From Sterolibacterium sp964437515 (GTDB lineage: Bacteria; Pseudomonadota; Gammaproteobacteria; Burkholderiales; Rhodocyclaceae): 64,000 nucleotides of DNA. The notes beneath the pieces were generated by a model, which was not told where the DNA came from, did no database searches, and was given only the letters and a program-made list of their open reading frames with translations. Position numbers and translations under genes: made by a program. The stretch covers positions 1 to 64,000 of the forward strand of contig CAYTHB010000006.1 of assembly GCA_964437515.1 (NCBI GenBank), written 5' to 3'. Positions 1-9,211 of this stretch are shown in pieces. The stretch's first letter is position 1; each line of letters starts with the position of its first letter.

Positions 1-4
1 CTCG

Positions 5-60
5 GGTAACGATTATTTCATTCTCTGTGGGTGGAGATGGCCACCATGATCGTTAATCGC
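5..60. repeat. Dispersed 56-bp repeat, copy 1, at the end of pbpC
   Basis: This stretch matches 44570-44625 at 49 of 56 positions in the same orientation. On the minus strand it begins just before the pbpC stop codon (53-55), so the repeat supplies the last codon and the TAA. The second copy does the same for xthA. It is too short to be an insertion sequence. It could be a 3'-end repeat element or one end of a larger element that lies outside the window. Confidence 0.7.
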
Positions 61-2407
61 CCTCGTTCTCGCACACCGCCTCATGCCGTGCGCTGCCGCG
101 CACCTGGATGCGCGATTCTGCCACCACCAAACCACTGTCAGCCTCACGCAAGGTGACGCGCCAGTGGCCGGGTAGCGGCTGCCATGAAGAGAGCGCAGCT
201 TGATCGGCATTCGGCTCTGCAAGCGTCTGTATACAAGACGGCTCAGAAATACGTTCCAATCGCCAAAAGTAACCGCTTTGTTCATGACTCATACGCAGCG
301 GCAAGCCTTCGTAAGACGCAGGGATATCCGGGTCAATCGCCACAATCAACCCATCGGCGGGATAAAGAATGCCAGGCGGCGTGGAGGAAGCGGATGCAGC
401 AGGCATTGCCTGCGCCACATGCGCCATCGCCGTTCCCGGTAAAAACCATTCAAGACGCGCAGCTTCGGCGATATCGGCGAACACCACACGCTGCCGCTCC
501 AGTCCGGCAGGCGGCTGAAAGTTCGATACGGTCATGGCATCTTCATGCAAGAAATGGACGATATCGCGCCACAAAGGGGCTGCGCCGTGCACGCCAGACA
601 CATTCCACATCGGTTGCCCGGAAAAATTCCCTACCCACACGGCCACGGTATAACGCGGGGTATAGCCCACCGCCCAGTTATCACGCATATCCTTGCTGGT
701 GCCGGTTTTGACCGCCGCCGGAATGCGGGTTGCCAACGCATTTTCCAGCCCGAAGGTGGGCGCGCGCGCGCCGCGATCAGCGAGAATATCCGTAATGATG
801 AAACTCGTGGCTTTGGAAAACACACGACGCTCCGGCTCTTTCGGACGTGATGCATTCACCGCCAACAATGGCGCGACAGGCGACCAGCGTCCGCCGTTTG
901 CCAGCATCCGATAGGCATTCGCCAGCTCCAGCAGGCGCACTTCCGCCCCGCCCAAGGCGAGTGACAAGCCATAAAAATCGGCCGATTCGGTCAGTGTCGT
1001 AAAACCTGCCCGCTGCAAACGCTCGTAAAACCCCACCGGGCTAGTTAACAACAGGGTTCGTACCGCCGGAATATTGAGACTGGAAGCCAGTGCCGTGCGC
1101 ACCGAAACCCGCCCCTGAAAATGATGATCGTAATTCTGCGGGATGTAGGCACCGTTTTCGGCAGTCAAGGCCAGTGGCGAGTCATCCACCAGACTGGCTG
1201 CCGTGAGCAGACGCCGCTCGATGGCAAGCGCATACAGCAAGGGCTTGAGTGTTGAGCCCGCCTGCCGTGGTGCGCTCACACCATCGACCTCAGCCGCCGC
1301 CGACAATACGCCACTCGAACCCACCCACGCGAGCACCGCGCCGCTCGCGTTATCGAGCACTAACGCTGCACCGTCGTCCACATGCCGCCCCGCCAGTTCG
1401 CGCAAATGCTGTTGCAGGCGATCACGCACGAAACCTTGCAAGCGTGCATCCAGCGTCGTCACCAACCGCGGCTCCTCACCCTGGGTAGAAGCCGGTATGA
1501 GACCGCGCTCCTCCGCCTCACTCAGTGCGCGACGTGCTGCATGGGCAGCCATCTGCTCACGTGGCAAGCCGTTGCCGATTGCCAGCAGACGCCGTTGCGC
1601 CAACGCTTTGATCGCCTCGCAGGCAGGTCGCGTCACCGCCGGAAGTGTCTGCGCGGGTAAGGCCGCCACAATGCCACAGGCACGCTCCCCTGCGCGAGCG
1701 GGGCTGGCCTGCGGTTGACGGATCAAGGCCACCAGCAAGGCCGCCTCACTTAAATCCAGCGCATCTGCCGATTTACCCAGCCAAAACTCACTGGCCGCCG
1801 CGATACCCACCGTTTCGCCGCGCAAAGGGACAAGATTCAAATAGGCTTCGAGAATCTGCGCCTTGCTCCAGTGCTGCTCGATCTCCAGAGCCGCTGTCGC
1901 CTGATCCCATTTCTGCTGCCAGCCACGTCGTTGTCTATAGGCGGGGCGCAAGGCTGGATCGAGCAAGGCGGCCAACTGCATGGTCAGCGTCGATGCGCCA
2001 CGTTCATGACGTGTCGGATGCCGGACTTCCCGGCTCACCTCTGCCCGCAAGCGCCCCAGCGCAGCACTGGCAACGGCCAGCCAATCCACCCCGCCATGCT
2101 GATGAAAACGTTTATCCTCCGCCGTCAGCAAAGCCGCTTCCACCGCGGGCGACAAGGCATCGAGGCGCAGCCATGCCAAGCGGCGAGCCTGCTTGTCGCG
2201 ACGCACACGCTGCAAAATTACGCCCTGCCGATCCGTCACCAGCACATCCGCAGGCTGCCATGCGGCTTGCACCGCTGCAAACGAAGGCACGCTCGATGGT
2301 GACTGGGGCAGCGGGGTGGCGTGTAATGACGGACTGAACAAGCCGCCCACACACGCCAGCCCCAGCAGCACATTTGCGGCGTACAAACGAAAATCAATGC
2401 ACATCAA
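53..2407 (-). CDS. pbpC: Penicillin-binding protein 1C
   Basis: This 784-residue bifunctional peptidoglycan synthase is anchored in the inner membrane by an N-terminal hydrophobic segment (about residues 8-28). A glycosyltransferase family 51 domain (about 60-240) shows the motif AEDKRFHQHGG. The transpeptidase domain carries the serine motif STLK at 385-388 and KTG at 567-569. The C-terminal 100 residues fit the BiPBP_C domain typical of the PBP1C class. The gene begins 6 nt after the alpha-2-macroglobulin gene, the same order as yfhM-pbpC in E. coli, so both are probably one transcript and work together: PBP1C would repair peptidoglycan at sites where the macroglobulin traps invading proteases. 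All catalytic motifs are present. The stop codon lies inside a dispersed repeat. Confidence 0.95.
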   Translation of the reverse strand: MMCIDFRLYAANVLLGLACVGGLFSPSLHATPLPQSPSSVPSFAAVQAAWQPADVLVTDRQGVILQRVRRDKQARRLAWLRLDALSPAVEAALLTAEDKRFHQHGGVDWLAVASAALGRLRAEVSREVRHPTRHERGASTLTMQLAALLDPALRPAYRQRRGWQQKWDQATAALEIEQHWSKAQILEAYLNLVPLRGETVGIAAASEFWLGKSADALDLSEAALLVALIRQPQASPARAGERACGIVAALPAQTLPAVTRPACEAIKALAQRRLLAIGNGLPREQMAAHAARRALSEAEERGLIPASTQGEEPRLVTTLDARLQGFVRDRLQQHLRELAGRHVDDGAALVLDNASGAVLAWVGSSGVLSAAAEVDGVSAPRQAGSTLKPLLYALAIERRLLTAASLVDDSPLALTAENGAYIPQNYDHHFQGRVSVRTALASSLNIPAVRTLLLTSPVGFYERLQRAGFTTLTESADFYGLSLALGGAEVRLLELANAYRMLANGGRWSPVAPLLAVNASRPKEPERRVFSKATSFIITDILADRGARAPTFGLENALATRIPAAVKTGTSKDMRDNWAVGYTPRYTVAVWVGNFSGQPMWNVSGVHGAAPLWRDIVHFLHEDAMTVSNFQPPAGLERQRVVFADIAEAARLEWFLPGTAMAHVAQAMPAASASSTPPGILYPADGLIVAIDPDIPASYEGLPLRMSHEQSGYFWRLERISEPSCIQTLAEPNADQAALSSWQPLPGHWRVTLREADSGLVVAESRIQVRGSARHEAVCENEGD

Positions 2408-2413
2408 GATGAG

Positions 2414-5400
2414 TCAATCATTGACCCGCCAAGGCGCAGCCGGCAACTCAGCAAAGTTTTCCGGTGCATACATGGCTTCGACATGGGTCGGCGGCAGGGT
2501 AAATTCACCCGCATTATTGAGACGCATACGATAGACAAGCTGTGTCGGCTGCTTCGCCGTTCCGCGGAAATACTCGAAATACGCACGATACGCCGCAAAG
2601 CTGCGCTCGACATAAGCCGGTTGATTCCACCATGCACCGACCGTTCCAGCTTCCGGCCGGGCTGAGCTCATCTGTGATTCACGCCCCAGACCGCTGCCCA
2701 GAATCGTCGCCCCTGCCGGAATGGGATCATCGACCACCACCCATGTCCAGGTATTGGGTGCAGTCATGCTCAAACGGACTTCGACCACATCACCCTTACT
2801 CCACACGCCCGCCTTGCGTCGCTCGATGGCCACAATCTCCTTGTGCACCTCAAAGCCTGCATAACGTGCCGCGGTCAGCGGGATGGCCGCGCGGGTCTGC
2901 ACACTCGCCCATGGCTTGCCCGACCCTTGATGTTGTATGAGTAATTGAGCGGGTAATTTTTTTCCTGCATCCGCAGGAACTTCCGGCCACTCAAAGCGCA
3001 AAGAAGCATTGCTCTCACGCGAAGCAGGTGTCAAAGGCAAGGCCGCCCAATCCAAAGACTGGCTATCGGCTGCTTTCCCTTGATTCACATTCTCAACGGT
3101 CACTTTTGTCACGCCTGTGACAGCGACATTTTCAAACTGCCGCTGAAAGCGCTCGAGCATGATGACACCCCAAGCGTTCGCCGTCGTCGTATCCCAGCGT
3201 GCGGCACGTTGCCGTGCCACCACACCGCGCACCAGACGCGGAATCTCGCTGCGCCATGCAGGCTGCTCCATCAAGGCGATAACAGCACGCGCTGCGGCCA
3301 CGTCCGGCGTATCCAGTTGCCACCACCACGCATCATCGGCTTCACGCATAAATTGTGTTTGCGTTCCTGAACGCAGCAAGCGTGCTCGTAGCTGCGCTTC
3401 AGCTTCATTCAACAAACGAGCGCGATCCGGCAGGCCGGGCATCTGCTGCACGATGGAGAGCCACGAAACCACCGCCGATAACGGCCAGACATCAGGCGTC
3501 ATCGGCACACTCGCCAACATCTGCGGAGTCGCCTGACCATAACGCGCCAAGGCTTCGATTGCCTTGAGCTTGCGCACCGCCAGATCCAGCCGTTCATCGC
3601 GCGGCGACCAGTAGCGCTCATCTTTCGTCACCCGCCCGTTCACGAAACTCTGCAAACTCTCCAGCATCCGCGCTCGCAGTTCGTCCTGCAAAGGAAAGCC
3701 CGCCAGTTGCGCGCTGTTGAGAATAAATGCCGTCAACACTGGAGAGCCGCCGTTCGGACGCGGATTGCGGAAAAACGCAGCCTGCCCATTGTTGTCGAGA
3801 TAGGCCGACATCGTGTTTTGCACCTGCTCCCAGCCGCTGCGGTTTCCCGTCGCCAGCGCACGCGAAAGCTGCTGCTCCAGACATTGATGCGGATAAGCCT
3901 CCATCCACTCGCGCACGCCGCTGCGTGCCACAGACAGCGAAGGCTGCAAGCTCACCGTGATGTCACCGCGCCCCGGCAAGGCAGCGGGAGGGCGTTGCAC
4001 AGGTAGTTCAAACTTGCCATCCACCTGCACCAGCGTCGCCGCCTGCACCCGAACCGGCGTGCTGGGAATGACCTTCTGTGGTACCTGCAAGGCATCACGC
4101 GCAATCTCCCCACTCGCACCACTCGCACCACTCGCACTACCTGCCTCAACGCGCCAGTCCAGCCTTGAGGCATTCTCTGGCACATCCAGCGACCACGCCA
4201 CCACGCGTCCTTCACCCGCCGCCAAAGACAGCTTCTGCCGCGCCAAGGCAGGCAAAGGAATCCGCTGCCCATCCACCCGCGCCTTGACACTCGCATCGAC
4301 CCAAAACTCAGCCGCTGCCGTCGTCAGATTGCGTACCGTAAAGCTGGCTTTGAAACGATCGGCATCACGCACCAACGGCGGCAGGCCGGAAAACAACTGC
4401 ACTTCCTTGGTGGTACGGAAACTCGCCATACCCGTGCCAAACAACGCTGCGCCCTGCTGTGCCACGGCCACTACGCGGATGCTTGTCAGGCTGTCATTGA
4501 GCGGCAGGCTCACCAGCGCTTCGCCGTTGTCATCCAGCACCACCCGCGCCTGCCATTTAATGAGCGTGTCGAACAATTCACGCGTCGGCTGCCGCCCGCC
4601 ACCGCCTCCCGCAGGCACCGCCTTGAGGCCGAAATGACGTTTGCCCACCACTTGCGATTGCGCCGTCGCGGTTTCCACCGAGTAACCCCGCTTGGCGAGC
4701 AGACGCGTCAGCAAATCCCACGAACGATTCGGCGCGAGCTCCAGCAAAGCCTCATCCACCGCTGCCAAGGCAAACTCACCGCCCTTGGCGGGGCTGCCAT
4801 CGGGTTTGCTCACCCGCACTTTCACACGCGCTTCCTCGCGCGTGCGATACACCGCTTGCGTCGGTTCCACCGTCACCTTCAGCTCATAAGCCTTGCGCCC
4901 CACATCGATTTCAGCAATCCCCAATTTGTAAGCGGGCTTGCCCAAATCCACCAATGCGGTCGGTTGCACATCGCCCACACGCCCGCGCACGACCAGCACC
5001 GAGACAAATACATTGGGCCCATAGTGCGGCTTAATCGGCAGATCAAAGCTCGACTGCGCGCCCGACAAGGGCATCACCAACCGGTCGATCACCCCTTCAC
5101 GCTCTACCGTCACCAGTGCCGTCGCCTGACGGAAAGGCATCTGCACCGTAAAGTGCGCGGTGTCGCCCGGCTCATAACGCTTTTTATCGGACTTGATATC
5201 GATGCGATCGGACTCGCCCTGATCGAACCACTCCGCCTCATCACCACTCTCCGTCATCCATAACGACGTCGCCGCTTGCGTCTGGCGTTGCTCCTCATCC
5301 TGGCTAATGGCCTCCAGCACTATCTGTGCCGCAGCCAGCCCCTGCTCCCGGGCAGGCCAGCTGAACACACACTCAGCCTGCCCTTGCGAATCCGTCCGTC

Positions 5401-8400
5401 CCTTGCAGACTTCTCCCAAAGGCTGCGGCACATACTGCGTGTCATACGCGTAATACCCCCCGATGAGTCGCTTGCGATGCACCAGCGTCTTGATTTGCCA
5501 GGCCATGACCCGATACGCCGTATCGGGTCGCAGCTTCCATTCGCTATCAACGGTGACAATTCGCGCCTTGCCTGTAGTCGCGGCTCGATCTGTTTTATCT
5601 GCCTGCCCGCGACCTTCAAGCGCAATCCCCACCTGTACTCGCGCCGGTAGCCAGCGGATAGCCGAGGAAGCCACATGAATCTCGCCCGCCGGGTCGGTGT
5701 ATTCCATTTCCGTGCGCAACAAGCCCGGCACGCGCCAGCGCGGGATATTCGCCACCGTCACACGCCGATTCCCCGCCGCATCCAGCACCACATCGCGCTG
5801 GTCATCAAATACCACGGGAGCGGGCGAGGCATCCTGCCATTCACCGCTATTCATGCGCTCAGCATTGACTGGTGGCGTATTGAAAACATACCCCTCCAGT
5901 GCCTCCGGCTGGCCACGTGAATCACCATAAAGCGGGCTCAGCTCACTTCTCACCCGGACTTTTTCGCCACTGGCCGCCCCACCGGCAAGATAATTGAGCC
6001 GCACATCGGCAAGCGTTTGCGTTCCCACCACGGTGGCTTGTATCGGGGCAACTTCACCCTTCAGTATCGGCAAACGAAACTCGCCTACACGGAAACTACC
6101 ACCCTGCCAGAAATTACCGGAAGCCCCGTAAAACTCATCGCCGCCACCACCATCTCCCTCGATCTCTCCTCCCGCATCCCCACCAGACAGCCGTTCAGCG
6201 GTCTGTCCGGCACGCAGAAAACTGACCCAGTATTTCCCCAGTTTGGCATCGGCAGGAATCGTCCACACCGACTCGGCACTACCCGCTTTCCAAGTCAAGG
6301 GCAGTTCGTAGCGCACATCCGAATTTTCCAACTGGATCACCGCCTTGTCTGGCAACTGAGTGCGCGCAGCCCAAGCGTAGCCCGCTGTCGTATGGCGACG
6401 CGCAATATGCTTCATGTGCACCGTTTCCCCGGTGCGAAACAAGGGGCGATCAAAAATAGTATGCGTCAACACGTCGGGCAGACGGTTATAGCCCGAAGGC
6501 AACTGAAAACGCCACGGCTCGATACCCTCATTCCATGTCGACAGCGTGAAAGAAAAATCCTCCACCCCATTCACTACCGAACGTGCCGAAATGAAATAGC
6601 CCCATAGCCCCGGACTACACGCACTTGGCTGCGCCGGCAAAGAGCGGCGCACGGCCATCGTGCCATCCGCCCCCGTTTTGCCGAAAGCCAGTTGCCTCCC
6701 ACGGCAATCGCGGATAGAAATTTTTGCATCCGCAACCGGCTGAGCACCATCCAGCGTGGTCACCCACACCAGCTGATTTTCCGCACCCTGCTTGAAATGC
6801 ACTGCCAGATTAGTATTCAGCGCGGCACTATGCACAAACATTGGCTCGCCCTTTTCCAGCAAACTGCTGCCCAAGCGCGCCGACTCTGCTTCCACCAGAT
6901 AGTAGCCCGACTCACCCAGAGGCAAGCCCACGACTTCCATGGCCTTGGCACCATGGGGCTTGGGCAGCAGCCAGCTCGTCGCACGGGCATCTGTTTTGAG
7001 CAAGCTGCGCGAACGGACGTCCTGATTGCCTTCAGGATAAGTCGCCGCGAGACGCAACAGCTCGATGACCTCGTCATCGTGCATCACACGCCGCACGCGC
7101 ACGCGTGCTGCCGTACCCGGCGGCGTGCCATCCAGCGTTTTCAATCCAACACCGGCTTCTGCAGACAAGGTATCCAGATTACGCAAAGTGACCGGCAACA
7201 CCCCACCGGCCTTGTATTCCACAATCCCAAAATTCGCAGCAAACTTGAGCAATGGCGGGTAATCCGCCGTTTTCAGCAGCAATGCCGCCAGCCGCTCTCG
7301 ATGCGCCAGCGGGCGACCGGCATCATCACGAAGACGCGCAGGCAGCTTGAGATGCAGTTCGGCTTGCGGTGGAAACGGGGCTTGAAAGCTCACATAGTCA
7401 ACAAACGAGCCGCCACTGCCATCGCCATCACCCTCCATGGCCTGCGCCGCAGAAAACTTCGGTTTCCACTCGCGCCCTTTGGCACTCACCAGGCGGATTT
7501 TTTCAGCATCCGCACGCATCACCGGCGCGCTGAAGTTGAGTGAAATCGGCGTCAAGGGATGGCAATCCGCACGCGCATTTTCACGCTGACAATGCGCCGT
7601 CACACTAAATTCACCCCGTACCTTGAACGCATGCCACGAAGCCGATTTTGCCGTCGTCAGCAAACCTGTACTGCCGCGTATGCCCTCCGTCCAATGCAGG
7701 CGCACCCGCGCACCACTGGGCAATCGCCGCGCACAATGAAACATCACCTGACGCGGCTGAGGCCGCAGATCATCACGTCGCGCCCGTTCAGCCAGCTGCT
7801 TTTGTTCCGCCACCGACAGCAGCTTGATGGGAATATTCTCAACAATGCCATCGGCCACGCACACCGCTTTCTGTTCAACCGAAGCGAAATCGAGATCGCC
7901 CGCGGCCTGCACGATAAATAAAGCATCTTCGTCGATATTCTGACTATCGCCCCCCAGCACCGTCACTTCACGCACCCGCGGCCCGCCCGTATTGAAGTGA
8001 TAGACAGCCTCCAGCGTCACGACTTTCCCTGCTGCATCCAGCAGCCCCGCCACCGGTTTGAACTCACAGCGTACACCCGCAGGTAATCGCTCACTGAAAT
8101 CCACCGCCCAGGTTCGCTCATCCAGCCAGCGTGCCTGCGCCGTCACCTCCCCCAGCCCCTGACAACTAAAGCTCATCGGCGCAGCACCAGAAAGATCCCC
8201 CAGCGGACGCATCGGCTCCACAAACTGCACACGCGCCTGCTGCACCTGCAAGGTCTCTCCCTGGGGTGTAAATTGATTCAATCGGGGTAGGGTCGTATTT
8301 TTGTTGACACCGACATCTGTGGCTGCATTCACCGAAACACCAATGCATAGCAAAACGCTCAAAAACAAACACCGCACACGCTGCAAGGCAGGAGTTTTCA

Positions 8401-8401
8401 T
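2414..8401 (-). CDS. yfhM: Bacterial alpha-2-macroglobulin with thioester motif
   Basis: The 1995-residue periplasmic protein starts with a signal peptide ending near residue 27 (VNA/AT). I see no lipobox cysteine, unlike the E. coli lipoprotein. The thioester motif CLEQ is at 1507-1510, so this is the thioester-bearing (type I) class that covalently traps proteases after bait cleavage. The rest is a series of beta-sandwich macroglobulin domains, with MG/A2M-like sequence through about residues 1150-1350 and the alpha-helical thioester domain after 1490. It is longer than the E. coli protein (about 1650 residues), with extra N-terminal length. It is followed by pbpC. A Ser/Ala/Gly stretch just before the thioester domain is encoded by three exact 9-bp repeats (4111-4137). 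The start ATG at 8401 fits the signal peptide. Confidence 0.93.
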   Translation of the reverse strand: MKTPALQRVRCLFLSVLLCIGVSVNAATDVGVNKNTTLPRLNQFTPQGETLQVQQARVQFVEPMRPLGDLSGAAPMSFSCQGLGEVTAQARWLDERTWAVDFSERLPAGVRCEFKPVAGLLDAAGKVVTLEAVYHFNTGGPRVREVTVLGGDSQNIDEDALFIVQAAGDLDFASVEQKAVCVADGIVENIPIKLLSVAEQKQLAERARRDDLRPQPRQVMFHCARRLPSGARVRLHWTEGIRGSTGLLTTAKSASWHAFKVRGEFSVTAHCQRENARADCHPLTPISLNFSAPVMRADAEKIRLVSAKGREWKPKFSAAQAMEGDGDGSGGSFVDYVSFQAPFPPQAELHLKLPARLRDDAGRPLAHRERLAALLLKTADYPPLLKFAANFGIVEYKAGGVLPVTLRNLDTLSAEAGVGLKTLDGTPPGTAARVRVRRVMHDDEVIELLRLAATYPEGNQDVRSRSLLKTDARATSWLLPKPHGAKAMEVVGLPLGESGYYLVEAESARLGSSLLEKGEPMFVHSAALNTNLAVHFKQGAENQLVWVTTLDGAQPVADAKISIRDCRGRQLAFGKTGADGTMAVRRSLPAQPSACSPGLWGYFISARSVVNGVEDFSFTLSTWNEGIEPWRFQLPSGYNRLPDVLTHTIFDRPLFRTGETVHMKHIARRHTTAGYAWAARTQLPDKAVIQLENSDVRYELPLTWKAGSAESVWTIPADAKLGKYWVSFLRAGQTAERLSGGDAGGEIEGDGGGGDEFYGASGNFWQGGSFRVGEFRLPILKGEVAPIQATVVGTQTLADVRLNYLAGGAASGEKVRVRSELSPLYGDSRGQPEALEGYVFNTPPVNAERMNSGEWQDASPAPVVFDDQRDVVLDAAGNRRVTVANIPRWRVPGLLRTEMEYTDPAGEIHVASSAIRWLPARVQVGIALEGRGQADKTDRAATTGKARIVTVDSEWKLRPDTAYRVMAWQIKTLVHRKRLIGGYYAYDTQYVPQPLGEVCKGRTDSQGQAECVFSWPAREQGLAAAQIVLEAISQDEEQRQTQAATSLWMTESGDEAEWFDQGESDRIDIKSDKKRYEPGDTAHFTVQMPFRQATALVTVEREGVIDRLVMPLSGAQSSFDLPIKPHYGPNVFVSVLVVRGRVGDVQPTALVDLGKPAYKLGIAEIDVGRKAYELKVTVEPTQAVYRTREEARVKVRVSKPDGSPAKGGEFALAAVDEALLELAPNRSWDLLTRLLAKRGYSVETATAQSQVVGKRHFGLKAVPAGGGGGRQPTRELFDTLIKWQARVVLDDNGEALVSLPLNDSLTSIRVVAVAQQGAALFGTGMASFRTTKEVQLFSGLPPLVRDADRFKASFTVRNLTTAAAEFWVDASVKARVDGQRIPLPALARQKLSLAAGEGRVVAWSLDVPENASRLDWRVEAGSASGASGASGEIARDALQVPQKVIPSTPVRVQAATLVQVDGKFELPVQRPPAALPGRGDITVSLQPSLSVARSGVREWMEAYPHQCLEQQLSRALATGNRSGWEQVQNTMSAYLDNNGQAAFFRNPRPNGGSPVLTAFILNSAQLAGFPLQDELRARMLESLQSFVNGRVTKDERYWSPRDERLDLAVRKLKAIEALARYGQATPQMLASVPMTPDVWPLSAVVSWLSIVQQMPGLPDRARLLNEAEAQLRARLLRSGTQTQFMREADDAWWWQLDTPDVAAARAVIALMEQPAWRSEIPRLVRGVVARQRAARWDTTTANAWGVIMLERFQRQFENVAVTGVTKVTVENVNQGKAADSQSLDWAALPLTPASRESNASLRFEWPEVPADAGKKLPAQLLIQHQGSGKPWASVQTRAAIPLTAARYAGFEVHKEIVAIERRKAGVWSKGDVVEVRLSMTAPNTWTWVVVDDPIPAGATILGSGLGRESQMSSARPEAGTVGAWWNQPAYVERSFAAYRAYFEYFRGTAKQPTQLVYRMRLNNAGEFTLPPTHVEAMYAPENFAELPAAPWRVND
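4111..4137. repeat. Three exact 9-bp tandem repeats inside the macroglobulin gene
   Basis: The unit cactcgcac occurs three times without a mismatch and codes for repeated Ser-Gly-Ala on the minus strand. It is in frame, so gain or loss of a unit would only change the length of a flexible linker. Confidence 0.8.
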
Positions 8402-8434
8402 GGGAACTATCCGAGAGAAAGAAATTGAAATTTA

Positions 8435-8467
8435 TCCTAAATTTCTCAACAAAGTAAAAATTTAGGA
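8435..8467. promoter_or_regulatory. Perfect 10-bp inverted repeat between yfhM and the toxin-antitoxin operon
   Basis: The arms tcctaaattt (8435-8444) and aaatttagga (8458-8467) are perfect inverted repeats separated by 13 nt. They lie 33-66 nt upstream of the yfhM start on the minus strand, where its promoter should be, and about 50 nt upstream of the antitoxin gene. An operator for a dimeric regulator is the simplest reading. Confidence 0.5.
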
Positions 8468-8474
8468 AAAAGGC

Positions 8475-8503
8475 TTGATACACTAAACGTTAATGTATTT
8501 AGT
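8475..8503 (+). promoter_or_regulatory. Promoter/operator of the toxin-antitoxin operon
   Basis: A TTGATA -35-like box (8475-8480) leads into overlapping palindromes: an imperfect 19-bp palindrome (8479-8497, 14 of 19 positions symmetric) and the perfect arms actaaa/tttagt (8482-8487 and 8498-8503). A Shine-Dalgarno-like AAAGGA follows at 8504-8509. Phd-family antitoxins repress their own promoters through such palindromes, so this is the likely autoregulatory site. The -10 box is not clear. Confidence 0.5.
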
Positions 8504-8516
8504 AAAGGATGCCGCC

Positions 8517-8792
8517 ATGAGCTTCACCGCCCAAGATATTGTGCCAATCAGCGAAGCACGCGCTCGCCTGACCGAGTTGGCTGATGATGTGGTATCCGGT
8601 GCTGAAAAACTGCTGACCAAGAACGGAGCAGCTTACGTTGCCTTGGTCGATGCGAAGAAGCTCGATTACTACCATGCTCTTGAAGAAGAACACGCCGGCC
8701 TTGTGTTGCTGGCGGAAGCTGAAGCGAGTCTGCGTGAAGTTTTGGCCGGGCATCGGGTATCGAACGCCGATCTAATGAAAGCCCTGCCCTGA
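8517..8792 (+). CDS. Phd/YefM family antitoxin
   Basis: This 91-residue protein has the Phd/YefM pattern: a short N-terminal DNA-binding half with the conserved run ISEARARLTELADDV, then a strand with the asparagine/glycine turn (TKNGAAYVALV) and an acidic helical C-terminus that would wrap the toxin. I chose the ATG at 8517 because AAAGGA lies 7 nt upstream; an in-frame TTG at 8493 would place the start inside the operator palindrome. The toxin gene begins 4 nt after its stop, so the two are co-transcribed. The upstream palindromes suggest autoregulation. Confidence 0.85.
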   Translation: MSFTAQDIVPISEARARLTELADDVVSGAEKLLTKNGAAYVALVDAKKLDYYHALEEEHAGLVLLAEAEASLREVLAGHRVSNADLMKALP

Positions 8793-8796
8793 AACC

Positions 8797-9186
8797 ATGG
8801 CTTTACCCCGACACGCCAAGATCGAAGCTGCACCGAACTTTCTTGCCAATCTGGATGCGGCTCATCAGTTCTTTCGGGTTCAAGATGCAGACAACGCAGA
8901 GTCACGGCTCAGCAAGCTGAAGACTGAGCTCCGGGAGATGGTCGCCCTCCTGGCCTGGTCTCCAGCCAGCGGTCGGTCAGCACGTTTTCTATCTGCAAAA
9001 TCTGCGCAGGCTACGATAAAAGCCAACACCGTTTTGCAACTCGCCAAACAAGCCGGATTGCCTTCGCTACGCGAGTACATCGTCGGCCAATACCAATGCG
9101 TCATTCTTTACGCTCATTCCGAAACTGATGTGGTGCTACTGGCGATCAAACACCAACGCCAACTGAGGTATCTCGTTGAATCCTGA
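8797..9186 (+). CDS. RelE/ParE family toxin
   Basis: This 129-residue protein ends in the pattern usual for RelE/ParE toxins: a basic strand, an arginine/glutamine-rich turn and a final aromatic residue (VVLLAIKHQRQLRYL). The middle contains the strand VGQYQCVILYAHSE. RelE-like members cleave ribosome-bound mRNA and ParE-like members poison gyrase; the sequence alone does not tell me which applies. It is somewhat longer than a typical RelE (about 95 residues) because of an N-terminal extension. It lies 4 nt after the antitoxin gene and converges on the surface-protein export operon. No disabling change is visible. Confidence 0.8.
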   Translation: MALPRHAKIEAAPNFLANLDAAHQFFRVQDADNAESRLSKLKTELREMVALLAWSPASGRSARFLSAKSAQATIKANTVLQLAKQAGLPSLREYIVGQYQCVILYAHSETDVVLLAIKHQRQLRYLVES

Positions 9187-9211
9187 AACGAGTTGAGCAG
9201 TTATTCAGCCT

